A stretch of DNA of 64,000 bases from Saprospiraceae bacterium. Lineage in GTDB: Bacteria; Bacteroidota; Bacteroidia; Chitinophagales; Saprospiraceae. The position numbers were made by a program, and so were the translations under genes. The stretch is taken from positions 1 to 64,000 of the forward strand of contig JAGFJA010000010.1 of the NCBI GenBank assembly GCA_024103005.1. Reading direction: 5' to 3'. The notes below the pieces were generated by a model. The model did no database searches, was not told where the DNA came from, and saw only the letters and a list, made by a program, of their open reading frames with translations. This document shows positions 10,013 through 19,778 of this stretch, one piece after another (the stretch's first letter is position 1; each line of letters opens with the position of its first letter).

Positions 10013-10076
10013 GTTTTCTTTGTACAGCTAAATTTTAATACTATTGTTATAAGGCAGATACAGCGCCTTAAAGATT

Positions 10077-10478
10077 ATGAACAAAATATTCCTAAAATAC
10101 GGATTTCCACTTTCGCTTGTATTTATTTTGTTGTGTTTGGCAATAAATGAAAACACTCTATTTGCCGTACATTGGAATGAAGAATTTAATCTGGGTTTAG
10201 ACCCCAGACTTTGCTATTACTTATCTATTATATATCTGGCACTTTTGACCACATATATTTCTTATTATTTTTATATCAAATTGATGGAAAAGGATCCGGA
10301 ACAATATTTCCATAAAGGATATTTCATCTTTTCATGGCTACTATCTTTTCCGTTGATGATGCTTATTATTATCGGACCTTTCGCAGACCAGTTAATATTA
10401 GGTTCAATATTTATGTCATTAGTGTGGGCAGCAAATCAGGTATATACCAGATTAACTCTTCACGACAAAGAACATTGA
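10077..10478 (+). CDS. Small integral membrane protein, function unknown
   Basis: I do not recognise this 133-residue protein. It has about four hydrophobic segments (roughly residues 9-26, 45-68, 80-103 and 104-122) separated by short charged loops, and a short charged C-terminus (LTLHDKEH), so it should sit in the inner membrane. The ATG follows a 65-base gap after the tRNA terminator. The next gene is on the other strand, so it appears to stand alone. Codon use and base composition look like those of its neighbours. Confidence 0.7.
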   Translation: MNKIFLKYGFPLSLVFILLCLAINENTLFAVHWNEEFNLGLDPRLCYYLSIIYLALLTTYISYYFYIKLMEKDPEQYFHKGYFIFSWLLSFPLMMLIIIGPFADQLILGSIFMSLVWAANQVYTRLTLHDKEH

Positions 10479-10813
10479 ATTATAAAACAAGGCAATTTCA
10501 TCTAAACTCAAGTTTCTGAGTAACAATTAAATTCTGGAGCTCGGTTTGAGATTGCCTTTACTGAGTAGTTTGACAGCTTCACGGTTTGTCGGTTTCGCCG
10601 TAAAATTTCCCGAATTTAGTAATACCAAAGTGCATGCGATTGAGGCTTTAAGGTCAATCCAAGGGGAAAGAAAGTTAGAATTATATCATAAATTTAATAA
10701 ATAGGCATATACCACTAATAACCAACAATTTAAGAAAAGTTATATAAATATTTAATTATTCATAATAATTTGATTATCTGTTGGCTATCAACTCAGAAGC
10801 TTCAGATCTAAAT
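10479..10813. other. Intergenic region without a supported gene
   Basis: This 335-base stretch separates a plus-strand and a minus-strand gene. About 10535-10700 is less AT-rich than usual for spacers here and keeps one plus-strand frame open for about 55 codons ending at TAG near 10702, but it has no ATG and no family I recognise. It might be a gene remnant. I see no clear terminator hairpin. Confidence 0.4.
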
Positions 10814-12172
10814 TTAAGCTAAATTCTGTATGATATCATATTGGGTCAGAATATTTCTCTGACCTGTTGAATCAACGACTATCACAGCAGGAATCTTTTT
10901 GGAAATATAACTGCTTAATGATTTTACCGGAAGATGTTCGTCAACCACAGGAAAGGGACCCTGCATAATTTCACGGACTTTTATGGAAGAAATGTGATCG
11001 GGATTAGCCAAAACACTACTTATAATGTCACTCTCGGTAACTGAGCCGACAATTTCATCCCCTGACTTTACGACTACCTGTGAAATATCTTTCTCTTTCA
11101 TAAGTGAAGAAACTTCGCTCAATATATCCTCAGAATCAACATAAATTAATCCAAGATTCTTCTTCCTTCTGATTAAATCAGACAATTTCAACTCCGAACT
11201 GATGAATCCTCTATCCCGCATCCAGTCATCATTATATATTTTGGCTACATACCGGCTTCCATGATCATGAAAGATTACCACCACCACGTCATCCTTATCA
11301 AAAGTATCTTTCAACTTCATAACACCGGCCATGGCTGAACCTGCACTGTAGCCCAATAATAATCCTTCTTCCCTGGCAAGTCTCCTTGCCATCAGCGCAC
11401 CATCTTTATCGGTAACTTTCTCAAATTTATCAATCAGGTCAAAATTTACATTCAGAGGAAGAATATCTTCTCCTATACCTTCTGTAATGTATGGATAGAT
11501 TTCTTTTTCGTCAAAGATTCCAGTTTCTTTATATTTTTTGAAAACTGAACCGTAGGTATCAATACCAATCACTTCAATATCAGGATTCATTTCCTTTAGG
11601 TATTTGGCTGTACCACTTATTGTACCACCTGTCCCCACTCCTACTACTAATTTGGTGATTTTTCCTTCAGTCTGATTCCAGATTTCAGGGCCGGTAGATT
11701 CGTAATGTGCTTGGGTATTGGCAAGATTATCGTATTGATTAAACCAAACTGAATTCGGAATTTCTTTACTTAATCTTTCTGCTACCGAATAATATGATCT
11801 GGGATCAGTGGGCTCTACATTCGTCGGACATACAATAACTTCAGCGCCCATGGCTTTAAGCATATCTATTTTTTCCTTGGATTGTTTGTCACTTGTTGTA
11901 AATATGGCTTTATAGCCCTTAACGGTAGCAACAAGTGCCAGTCCCATACCAGTATTTCCGGAAGTACATTCAATCAAAGTACCACCGGGTTTAAGTTTAC
12001 CACTTTTCTCGGCCTCCTCAACCATCTTCAAAGCCATTCTGTCTTTAATAGAATGCCCCGGATTAAAGGTTTCCACTTTTGCCAACACAGTACATGGGAG
12101 TTCCGAGGTGATTTTATTAATTCTGACCAAGGGTGTATTGCCTATTGTTTCAAGGATATTATTCAAATACAT
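10814..12172 (-). CDS. PLP-dependent cystathionine beta-synthase-like enzyme with CBS domains
   Basis: This is a fold-type II PLP enzyme that joins a sulfur nucleophile with serine or an activated serine, giving cystathionine or cysteine. Residues 1-315 form the catalytic core: Schiff-base lysine K43 in SIKDRM, substrate loop SGNTG (71-75), and phosphate-binding loop GVGTGGT (178-184). Residues about 330-452 form a pair of CBS domains, which in this family sense adenosyl compounds or other nucleotides. The C-terminal CBS pair makes cystathionine beta-synthase more likely than plain cysteine synthase CysK; activity cannot be decided from sequence alone. It is monocistronic. Confidence 0.9.
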   Translation of the reverse strand: MYLNNILETIGNTPLVRINKITSELPCTVLAKVETFNPGHSIKDRMALKMVEEAEKSGKLKPGGTLIECTSGNTGMGLALVATVKGYKAIFTTSDKQSKEKIDMLKAMGAEVIVCPTNVEPTDPRSYYSVAERLSKEIPNSVWFNQYDNLANTQAHYESTGPEIWNQTEGKITKLVVGVGTGGTISGTAKYLKEMNPDIEVIGIDTYGSVFKKYKETGIFDEKEIYPYITEGIGEDILPLNVNFDLIDKFEKVTDKDGALMARRLAREEGLLLGYSAGSAMAGVMKLKDTFDKDDVVVVIFHDHGSRYVAKIYNDDWMRDRGFISSELKLSDLIRRKKNLGLIYVDSEDILSEVSSLMKEKDISQVVVKSGDEIVGSVTESDIISSVLANPDHISSIKVREIMQGPFPVVDEHLPVKSLSSYISKKIPAVIVVDSTGQRNILTQYDIIQNLA

Positions 12173-12195
12173 TTAATAGATTTTCAATTAATGAG

Positions 12196-12203
12196 CAAAG
12201 GTA
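12196..12203 (-). promoter_or_regulatory. Candidate -7 box for the CBS-like gene
   Basis: The minus strand reads TACCTTTG, a full match to TAnnTTTG, 24 bases before the start codon. The -33 element is not clear. Confidence 0.5.
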
Positions 12204-12310
12204 GTAAAAGTAAGTGAATACGTCATCACTGTTGCAGATAAGCAATAATAAGCCAACGTTTTCCATGATAGAGTATAATAATACAAATGTCTTGCCCAAA
12301 TAGGGTTTAG

Positions 12311-12340
12311 AATAAAAAAGGGTGGCAAAATTTGCCACCC
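12311..12340 (-). terminator. Rho-independent terminator after the hydrolase-like gene
   Basis: The hairpin GGGTGGCAAA / TTTGCCACCC (12320-12340) is followed on the minus strand by TTTTTTATT. It lies just past the stop of the gene at 12364 and would end the receptor-hydrolase operon. Confidence 0.85.
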
Positions 12341-12363
12341 TCAAATTTCATTGAATTTAATTG

Positions 12364-13884
12364 TTATTTAATAAATGAAACCCTGATTGTGGAGGATTCC
12401 TTCTCAAACTTGACATTTATATAGTAAACTCCGGGAGGAAGATTATTTCTTTCAAGGCGATATTGTCTTGACTGAATATTGGGAATAGCCTTCACAGCTC
12501 TACCGGACGCATCATATAACACAATTCCTTTTATTTCTTTGTTCTCAGTATTAATCATAACATAATCACTTGCAGGGTTTGGTGACACTGACAGACCAGC
12601 CTGATCAGCAGAAATAACTTTTGTAGAGGAGACATAGTCTTTCAAATCACAGCCCAGATCAAGCACAAGACATGCTCGTGGCGCAAAGTAAGTTATAATT
12701 GTATCCATATATAATGATGCCTTGTCGTATGACATATCCGGATTGGTTAAAATACCGGAAGCATCATTTGGGTTAGTAGCTCTGTCCCAATAATCCCATG
12801 GTGAAGAATCATATACATTTGCTTTAAAAATAGGATATAATCCTTCGAATCCATCATTTACGGTTGATACATATTGTGACAAAGGATCAATAAAGGTAAC
12901 ATCAGCAAATTTTGAATTTATTCCAAGCGCTGAAGCCTTCTTTTGTATCTCATAGGCACCCTGAACCTGCACTACCGGCAAATTTGGACCCGGCACAATC
13001 AGGACATCGTCTTTATAAGGTGCAAACGGATCGGTAGTTGTTTGAAACGACAATACAGGGGGAGTATTTTCATCCAACCAGGAAATGTCTCCTAATGCAC
13101 CACCCATATTTACAATCATTTGAAAATCAGATGATGGACCTAAATTATTTGGTAAGTTCAAGGTATCTCCATTTATAGGATTCAATCCCAGACTAGTACC
13201 CCATATATTTCCATTGACCTGCTCGATAACCATAGGGAAACCATTCGTTCCAATGAATTTAGATTCAGGATTGGTAGTAGTTACCACTTTGGAATACTTA
13301 TCAAGAGCTCCAGTATTCAAAGTAATGTAACCACCGGTGCCTTGACCCCACATGACAATTTTACTTGTATCGACACCATAGGTGCCGGCATTGAGTTTAA
13401 AGTATCTAACAGCAGTCCTGGCATCCTGTACACCTCTGTAAGCAGCATTTATCAGTGTATTCACACGGGTATCCTGCTCCGGAGCGACCGGATTCCATCC
13501 AAGTCGGTAATCAACAGAAGCAACGACATATCCCATACGAGCCAATCGGCGACTCATTTCTACGACAGTTGAGTCAGACCTTGTTCCACTGACACTTTGG
13601 TTTTGAGGAAAAGGCAAAAAATTACCTGAATGAAAATACAATATTAATGGACGATTAACTTCAGTATCGCCTGTCGGTGTATAAACATCAGCTACCAGTG
13701 GCTGAATTGCTGAGTGACCGGTAACAGGTACAAATAATATATGGAAATTCTGACCATATATAACTGTCTGCTTTGTTACACCGGTAAATACTTCATCAAG
13801 GTATCGTTCCTGACTATACGATGAAATCACCGTAATGATAGCCAATCCGATAGTAAGTAAACATTTTTTCATCATAAATCTCAT
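12364..13884 (-). CDS. Secreted alpha/beta-hydrolase-like protein with T9SS sorting domain, nucleophile missing
   Basis: The protein has 506 residues: a signal peptide (to about SSYSQ, 25), an alpha/beta-hydrolase region resembling carboxylesterases (LILYFHSG at about 80-87; DYRLGW), and a C-terminal T9SS type A domain (about 430-506) beginning SVSPNPASDYV and ending in VSFIK. The nucleophile elbow should read G-x-S-x-G but is GQGTG (180-184), with Gly182 (codon GGC) where Ser is expected. It may therefore be a non-catalytic binding protein or use another residue. It lies 20 bases after the TonB-dependent receptor gene, so the two are one operon and probably handle one ligand. Confidence 0.82.
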   Translation of the reverse strand: MRFMMKKCLLTIGLAIITVISSYSQERYLDEVFTGVTKQTVIYGQNFHILFVPVTGHSAIQPLVADVYTPTGDTEVNRPLILYFHSGNFLPFPQNQSVSGTRSDSTVVEMSRRLARMGYVVASVDYRLGWNPVAPEQDTRVNTLINAAYRGVQDARTAVRYFKLNAGTYGVDTSKIVMWGQGTGGYITLNTGALDKYSKVVTTTNPESKFIGTNGFPMVIEQVNGNIWGTSLGLNPINGDTLNLPNNLGPSSDFQMIVNMGGALGDISWLDENTPPVLSFQTTTDPFAPYKDDVLIVPGPNLPVVQVQGAYEIQKKASALGINSKFADVTFIDPLSQYVSTVNDGFEGLYPIFKANVYDSSPWDYWDRATNPNDASGILTNPDMSYDKASLYMDTIITYFAPRACLVLDLGCDLKDYVSSTKVISADQAGLSVSPNPASDYVMINTENKEIKGIVLYDASGRAVKAIPNIQSRQYRLERNNLPPGVYYINVKFEKESSTIRVSFIK

Positions 13885-13904
13885 TTTTTAGGTTTATTTA
13901 AAAA

Positions 13905-16727
13905 TCACTTTTTAACAAAATTATATAAAAGGCTGATATAAGCCATTCTTCCAACTTTCGGGCCACCATAGGTCTGATATACCCTATTGTTCAATACATT
14001 GGATCCTCCTATTTTTAACGTTGTATTGAACTTATTAATTCCGAATGAAATCTGAGCATCCAATAATCCATAGCTGTCAATATATCCGGTAAATTGTGGT
14101 GAGCCCTCGAAAATAAAGCCCTGCAGCCATTTATAGGTCACATTCAATCCAATGTTTTCCATTTTCTTCTTACCCAGATTAATTTCCAAATTCCTGGCAG
14201 ACAAAGACAAATTGTACTTATGCTCCGGAGTATTAAATGCAGGTATAATCGGGTCGTCTTCAAATGTCTTATTCAACTTATTCCAGGAATAATTTCCTCC
14301 AAACATAAAGTATGTTGCAAAATAATAATTCAACCCTATATTAAAGCCTTGGGTTGTTACTTTATTGGTCGAATTGGCAGAATAACGATAAACCTGTGTA
14401 TTTTTAGGTAAATTTGTTACAGCTTCAAATTCACTCTTTATTCCAATATTATATCCAATAAAGTCTTCATAAATACTAAAATAATATCCGGCATCAATGT
14501 ATAGACTTTCAAAGAGGGTCGTCCTTGCACCCACCTCAAAAGATTTCACCTTTTCAGGTCGAATAGGTCTGATATTAAAGTATTTAACAGGTTTACTCAA
14601 ATCCCTTAAGTGGTCAATAAAAGATTCAACATTTATGACACTATCCACTCCATGAAGGTTCCCCACCAAAATAGCAGGACCCACATTTAAGTTAAGATAC
14701 TGGTCTGTTAAAGTCGGATTTCTTACAGCGGATGAAAAGGATAATCTGAAATAGTTATTTGGCATTGGATTCCATACGATGCTTGCGGCAGGCGAAACCA
14801 AGAAATCAAAATTTTTGTTCTTATCAACACGAGCGGCAATATTCGCTGTCCATTTATCCCGGAAAAACTTTTTTTCATATCCTGCGTAAGCACCATATTC
14901 ATAAGTTGATATCTTGACACCTATCGTATCATAAAAAATTGTGCCATTGCTATTGGGGGCATAATATCTGCCACTTCCTCCCAGTGTAATTGTTCCAAAA
15001 TCTTCTATAAACTTGTATTCACCCTGGATATGATACAGGGCAGACTTGTCATAAAATCTACTTCCCAACTTCTGACCTTTATTGTTGGATGTAGCACTGG
15101 TAATTTCTTTAAATTTTTGATTAAAACGTTCGGTTCCCGGTTCATAAAACCCATTCTCATCAGGCAACTTAACAACTCCGTCGGAATAGTTTATTGCTTC
15201 ATTATACCAGGAGGATAAAGAATCAAGATGAGTTGCAAACCATGACTCAAGTGCACCTGGTTCAAACTTAAAGCTTCCATCCGGGAATTGAACTAAGGAA
15301 GGGTATTCGTTAGCTTTTGCCCTTTTATTGATGTTTGTCTGCCAGTATCTTATAAAATTGGTATAAAACAATTCACTGTTTTTATTACTTTTTTGCAAGG
15401 CAAGCGCCGTAAAATATGGATCATAAGAGTTTCCTGCATCTTCGTTAGTAGCATATGCTCTTATATAATATTTATCTGCCTTACTAAATTCAATCTTATT
15501 TTGAAAAAATAGAATATCCTTCAGGCTGAATCTATTGTCTCCCTGATAAACTGTGGTACCGGAACCAAAACTCGACGAAATGATTAATTCAGGTGACTTT
15601 AACCCCTTAGACGGTTTTGTTTTAAAATATAAACCAACATTTGCCTTTGTATTCCGGGTGTCATAGTCAACCAGGTCGATTTCCTTATAACCCTTACGAG
15701 ACCAGGTAGTCAATCCTTTATAACCGTTAAGATTACTGTTTTTAAATCGGTTATCATCTTCATCTCCGTATATATTAACAGCATCGTAACCTCCCGGGTT
15801 ACCTACTGTATCTCTGGAATCATATACAGCATCATAATTGTCAGCTACCCAATCATCTGCCCGAAGGTGAAAGAAGTTCAATTTATAACCAAAAACATCT
15901 TCACCCTTTTTATTTTTGACGACATCTGCCCATCGAATTGCAGTTTCAAGGAGGTTTCGCTCACCGCCTTTAACAGATACAGATAATCCTTTATGAAAAA
16001 AAGGACTTTTGGTCGTCATATTTATCACCCCGTTAAATGCATTGGGACCGTATAATGTACTGCTTGCGCCTGCAATGAGGTCCACCTTTAAAATATCAAG
16101 TTCAGAAACACCTAAAAAATTACCGAGTGAGAAATTTAAGCCTGGCGCCTGATTATCCACACCATCTATCAATTGCAGAGATCTGACAGGGCTGGTACTG
16201 TTAAATCCTCTGGTATTAATAATTGTAAAACCAAGACTTGCTGTTGTTAGGTCAACACCTTTTAAATTGCCTAATCCCGAGTAAAAACTGATTGATGGTG
16301 TCTCTTTGATAGACAAAATGTCCATGGTTTCTACCGAGCGCGGATCGGCTTTCTGTTTATCCGACACACGTTGTCCTTTAACAACTACGCCCTCAAGAAT
16401 CTGACCTTCTTCTTCCAGCGTGATTACCACAGGTCCATCCGGCTGGGAATTAAATGTCCTTGATACGTCAGAATAACCTATAAAGGAAATTTTTAATGTC
16501 AGCGGATATTGAGGTTTAATGATATAGGCGATTCCCTGTTCATCACTGACAGTATTGTTGCCTGCATCATTTAAATCAATCACAGTTGCGCCAATAAGCA
16601 CTTCCCGGGTAGATTTATCGATAAGTTTCAAAGATAACTTCTGCTGTCCGAAGACAAAAAATGGTAATAAAAATAGCAGTATCGTAAATAGTTGTTTCCA
16701 ACAAATGATTCGTAAAGTTATACCCAT
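13905..16727 (-). CDS. TonB-dependent receptor with carboxypeptidase-like regulatory domain
   Basis: This is an outer-membrane active transporter of 940 residues. It has a signal peptide (ending about FVFGQ, 28), an N-terminal CarboxypepD_reg-like domain (about 29-110), a plug domain (about 130-240, with LQLIDGVDNQ and GASSTLYGPNAFNGVINMTT) and a 22-strand barrel ending in an aromatic C-terminus (LLYNFVKK). It is not followed by SusD, so it is not a SusC pair; its partner is the secreted hydrolase-like protein downstream. The substrate cannot be told from the sequence. Confidence 0.9.
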   Translation of the reverse strand: MGITLRIICWKQLFTILLFLLPFFVFGQQKLSLKLIDKSTREVLIGATVIDLNDAGNNTVSDEQGIAYIIKPQYPLTLKISFIGYSDVSRTFNSQPDGPVVITLEEEGQILEGVVVKGQRVSDKQKADPRSVETMDILSIKETPSISFYSGLGNLKGVDLTTASLGFTIINTRGFNSTSPVRSLQLIDGVDNQAPGLNFSLGNFLGVSELDILKVDLIAGASSTLYGPNAFNGVINMTTKSPFFHKGLSVSVKGGERNLLETAIRWADVVKNKKGEDVFGYKLNFFHLRADDWVADNYDAVYDSRDTVGNPGGYDAVNIYGDEDDNRFKNSNLNGYKGLTTWSRKGYKEIDLVDYDTRNTKANVGLYFKTKPSKGLKSPELIISSSFGSGTTVYQGDNRFSLKDILFFQNKIEFSKADKYYIRAYATNEDAGNSYDPYFTALALQKSNKNSELFYTNFIRYWQTNINKRAKANEYPSLVQFPDGSFKFEPGALESWFATHLDSLSSWYNEAINYSDGVVKLPDENGFYEPGTERFNQKFKEITSATSNNKGQKLGSRFYDKSALYHIQGEYKFIEDFGTITLGGSGRYYAPNSNGTIFYDTIGVKISTYEYGAYAGYEKKFFRDKWTANIAARVDKNKNFDFLVSPAASIVWNPMPNNYFRLSFSSAVRNPTLTDQYLNLNVGPAILVGNLHGVDSVINVESFIDHLRDLSKPVKYFNIRPIRPEKVKSFEVGARTTLFESLYIDAGYYFSIYEDFIGYNIGIKSEFEAVTNLPKNTQVYRYSANSTNKVTTQGFNIGLNYYFATYFMFGGNYSWNKLNKTFEDDPIIPAFNTPEHKYNLSLSARNLEINLGKKKMENIGLNVTYKWLQGFIFEGSPQFTGYIDSYGLLDAQISFGINKFNTTLKIGGSNVLNNRVYQTYGGPKVGRMAYISLLYNFVKK

Positions 16728-16931
16728 AGACTGTCTTGAAATAGTTTGTGTTACCTATTTTGTTCAGCTTTATTATTATAAACTGTACAAAAATTATGAT
16801 ACAAGGTAAGAAGTATATTTTATATAGTTGAATTTATTTTGTCTAAAATTAGGTTAAAATTTAGTTTTTTATTCAATTAATAAAGCATCTAATTTATTCA
16901 TTAAAATATTATTTTGTGAACTAAATTATTA

Positions 16932-16968
16932 CAAAATAAAAATAGCCGACTGTTAAAACAATCGGCTA
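16932..16968 (-). terminator. Rho-independent terminator after the OmpA gene
   Basis: The inverted repeat TAGCCGACTGTT / ACAATCGGCTA (16943-16968) forms a nearly perfect stem. The minus strand continues with TTTTTATTTTG, so it acts for the gene ending at 16992. Confidence 0.8.
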
Positions 16969-16991
16969 TTAAATAAATATATTTCCTAGAA

Positions 16992-18395
16992 TTATTTTAG
17001 CTCGAGTTCAAATTCTACCCTTCTGTTTTTAATCCTTCCTTCTTCGGTGGCGTTGTCAAATCGAGGCTTATCAGGTCCGTAACCAATATATTCCATTCGA
17101 CCTGTACTTATACCCTTAGACACCAGATAGTTGTAACATGCTTTAGCCCTATTGGTTGATAATTTACGGTTGGTTTCAATTTTCCCGCTAGGATCTGTAT
17201 GACCACTTATCATAAGTTTATAATCAGGATATCTTTTCATGATGTCGGCAATATCGTTCAAAATAGGGAAACTTGAAGGCAAGAGCGTAGTTTTCCCTAA
17301 TTCAAACTGAACTGCCTGCATAGCAAATTCCAATTTTTGTTTGTCTTCCTTTTTAATTTCAGGACAACCTTTATTATTCAAAGAGCCCGCGACTGTCGGA
17401 CATCGATCATACCGATCCTCTACTCCATCACCATCAGTGTCGGGGCAGCCGTTAAACTTAGCCAATCCAGCCACGTCCGGGCATTCATCCAGATGGTCCG
17501 GCACTCCATCACCATCCATATCAGGGCATCCATGAGTAGTTGCCGGGCCCGCCTGATCCGGACATTTATCCATATCATCATTTATGCCATCACCATCCTT
17601 ATCCAGTATAGGACACCCGTTGTTGGATTGAGGACCTGCCTGATCCGGACACTTATCCAAATGATCAGCAATTCCATCGCCATCTTTATCAGGACAACCT
17701 TTTAGTGACGCTATCCCCGCAACATCTATACAATCATCCAGATGATCCGGTACTCCATCACCATCCGTATCCGGGCAGCCATTAAAAGCAGCCAGACCAC
17801 TGATGGTAGGACAATGATCCAATGTATCTGTCACACCATCCCCATCCATATCCTGGACCTTCATCGTTTTTCCCAGTAGGTATTTAAAACCAATGCCGTG
17901 AATGAAATTGTTACGGTTTTCTTTCAGACTGAACCTGTATTCTGTACCAAAATTAAAATAGCCACGATCAAACATTCTTATATCAACTCCCAGACCAACG
18001 GGTATCTGCAGATCTGCTCCTTCACTTTTAATATAATGAGAGCCCAACCCTACCAATGCATAAGGAATTACACGGTGTTCAGGCTTATAATATTGAGCAT
18101 GTAACTGAACATCACCACCAAAAGCAAAGGTATTGGCTGAATGATCTTTTAACCTTCCATTCAGGAACCTTACAGGTACAGCAAGATTCAGATAATGATT
18201 AAGGTTTCGGGTATAAGTGGCGCCGTATCCATATCTATATGGTTTATAGTCAGACAAGTCACCGCCATTTGGATTATAATAATCAGCCCACAATGCTCTA
18301 AAAGTGACTCCATTCTTATTTCCCGGATTTTGGGCTATGGCTGAAAAAGAGTATATTAAAAAAAATATTACTACATGTATCCTATTCATCGTCAT
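16992..18395 (-). CDS. OmpA family protein with thrombospondin type 3 repeats
   Basis: This 467-residue protein probably ties the outer membrane to peptidoglycan. It has a signal peptide (ending IAQ, 22), an N-terminal outer-membrane barrel-like region (about 30-175), six calcium-binding thrombospondin type 3 repeats (182-345, each with DxDGDGxxD and CP), and a C-terminal OmpA peptidoglycan-binding domain (about 352-467) with GHTDPSG and NRRVEFEL. Such proteins are common in gliding Bacteroidota envelopes. It is a single gene with its own terminator. Confidence 0.93.
   Translation of the reverse strand: MTMNRIHVVIFFLIYSFSAIAQNPGNKNGVTFRALWADYYNPNGGDLSDYKPYRYGYGATYTRNLNHYLNLAVPVRFLNGRLKDHSANTFAFGGDVQLHAQYYKPEHRVIPYALVGLGSHYIKSEGADLQIPVGLGVDIRMFDRGYFNFGTEYRFSLKENRNNFIHGIGFKYLLGKTMKVQDMDGDGVTDTLDHCPTISGLAAFNGCPDTDGDGVPDHLDDCIDVAGIASLKGCPDKDGDGIADHLDKCPDQAGPQSNNGCPILDKDGDGINDDMDKCPDQAGPATTHGCPDMDGDGVPDHLDECPDVAGLAKFNGCPDTDGDGVEDRYDRCPTVAGSLNNKGCPEIKKEDKQKLEFAMQAVQFELGKTTLLPSSFPILNDIADIMKRYPDYKLMISGHTDPSGKIETNRKLSTNRAKACYNYLVSKGISTGRMEYIGYGPDKPRFDNATEEGRIKNRRVEFELELK
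17361..17852 (-). repeat. Six tandem thrombospondin type 3 coding repeats
   Basis: About 492 bases encode six units of 25-28 residues with the pattern DxDGDGxxDxxDxCP-x4-G-x6-GCP. The Asp residues bind calcium in this family. The repeats are diverged enough at DNA level to be stable, but they create a long shadow open frame on the other strand (17337-17705). Confidence 0.9.
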
Positions 18396-18448
18396 ATTTT
18401 AATAAATTGTAAGACGGATATTCTATTATAAATTCATTTGAAATATTG

Positions 18449-18456
18449 CAAAAATA
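18449..18456 (-). promoter_or_regulatory. Candidate -7 box for the OmpA gene
   Basis: The minus strand reads TATTTTTG followed by C, matching TAnnTTTG, 54 bases before the start. The flanks are extremely AT-rich, so a chance match is possible. Confidence 0.35.
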
Positions 18457-18551
18457 TAAAATATATTTATTATATATAAATTATATTTAATTGATATTCT
18501 GAATCTGCTTAAAATGGATAAACCAAAAGGTTACATTTATAAAATATAGTA

Positions 18552-19778
18552 TTAATCATGAGGTCTGCCATAACCCTTTCCACCGGCAGCTTTTATTTGA
18601 TCGTACTTAATTACAGTAGAATCCACTTTCCAGACAGCCTTAAAATTATTTGAAAAATTGATATCTGGCGAACCTGCTTCTACCCAGGCAGAATACCAAA
18701 GTGATCCAATGCTGTGAATAGCTTGCCGCATCCTCCTCTCTACCATCCCATTCATGGCCTCTTGGTATGCAAAGGCAAAATCCTGGCATTGGATCCAAAC
18801 GGACTGACCAAGGCGCTGATCAAAACACATCTGCTGTTCTTTGGGATAGGTTGCCTTTAATTCAGCTTCAATAGATAAAACCGTATCAGCCAAAGCCCCG
18901 CTTTCATGAATAGTTTGCCAGGCAAATTCTCTGACATCTCTTATATAGGTAGCTTTCCCGACCAGGTAGTCATAATCTTTATCAGCAAATAATTCAGGGA
19001 TGCGACTTTCCCAGAATGCATGAATCCCATACTGATCAGTCTTTTGACCATTATAATTGCTACAGGCATGGAGTGGAACGTGTGCATCAGCAATATAATG
19101 ACCTAAATCTGCAGAAATATTGATGATTGCATCTTTGTCTTGATTTTTAAAAGCTTTTACTAATCGATAATATTGCTGCTCGATAATATAAGGAACGATA
19201 CCATGCTCTGTAAAATGGTCAACCAGGCGGACACTTTTGACCCCGGTATGCTCGTCAGTCAATAAAGGCAACAATGAATCCACCGGAATTTTATAATCCG
19301 AATCATAATATTGGGGAAGGACAAAGCGACTGAATATCCTCTTCAAGCTACTTTTTGGAAAATCCCATATTTGATTTCCATCTGTCAGGGATGCATCAGG
19401 TAAATGGTTACACCAGGAAGAATCAATTGAATGGATTTTGATTGTATCAGCTTCATTGGTAACAAATTCTATTTCAGCAAATGACAAAAAGGCCTCATTA
19501 AAGTCTCTGGACAAACAAACATTGGCATATCTGTCCATATCTAAGAAATGACGAGGCGCCTCCAATCGAAAAGCATATCTCCTCTTATCCGGATCAACTG
19601 CATGCTCTGTAAGGAAGTCAATATTGCTTTTATACAAGGGCAGCATTTCTTCCGGTAAGGTAAAAACCGCCAATCTATTAATCCGGCGATGTCCGAAGAA
19701 ACCCCAGTCATCTTCAGCCGGAACAATAAAACTGACACAAATCAGTCCAATAAAAATGACTGTAAAAAATGGCTTCAT
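18552..19778 (-). CDS. Secreted zinc-dependent S1/P1 nuclease or phospholipase C-like protein
   Basis: This 408-residue protein has a signal peptide (hydrophobic to about residue 20) followed by WGFFGH (25-30), which resembles the mature N-terminus of S1/P1 nucleases and zinc-dependent phospholipases C, where Trp and His bind zinc. Further zinc-ligand-like motifs follow: RHFLDMD, GHYIADAHVPLH and HAFWESR. The last has Glu where Asp is usual. Substrate could be nucleic acid or phospholipid. The start codon overlaps the DUF4340 stop by one base, so it is translationally coupled to the end of the gld operon. Confidence 0.78.
   Translation of the reverse strand: MKPFFTVIFIGLICVSFIVPAEDDWGFFGHRRINRLAVFTLPEEMLPLYKSNIDFLTEHAVDPDKRRYAFRLEAPRHFLDMDRYANVCLSRDFNEAFLSFAEIEFVTNEADTIKIHSIDSSWCNHLPDASLTDGNQIWDFPKSSLKRIFSRFVLPQYYDSDYKIPVDSLLPLLTDEHTGVKSVRLVDHFTEHGIVPYIIEQQYYRLVKAFKNQDKDAIINISADLGHYIADAHVPLHACSNYNGQKTDQYGIHAFWESRIPELFADKDYDYLVGKATYIRDVREFAWQTIHESGALADTVLSIEAELKATYPKEQQMCFDQRLGQSVWIQCQDFAFAYQEAMNGMVERRMRQAIHSIGSLWYSAWVEAGSPDINFSNNFKAVWKVDSTVIKYDQIKAAGGKGYGRPHD

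Noticed and set aside
10555-10702. Small open frame in the spacer after the membrane protein
   Set aside because: No ATG, no family recognised, only about 55 codons; kept as an intergenic note, possibly a remnant.
17337-17705. Plus-strand open frame of 122 codons
   Set aside because: It is a shadow of the thrombospondin type 3 repeats on the minus strand; its own sequence is repetitive and has no family resemblance.
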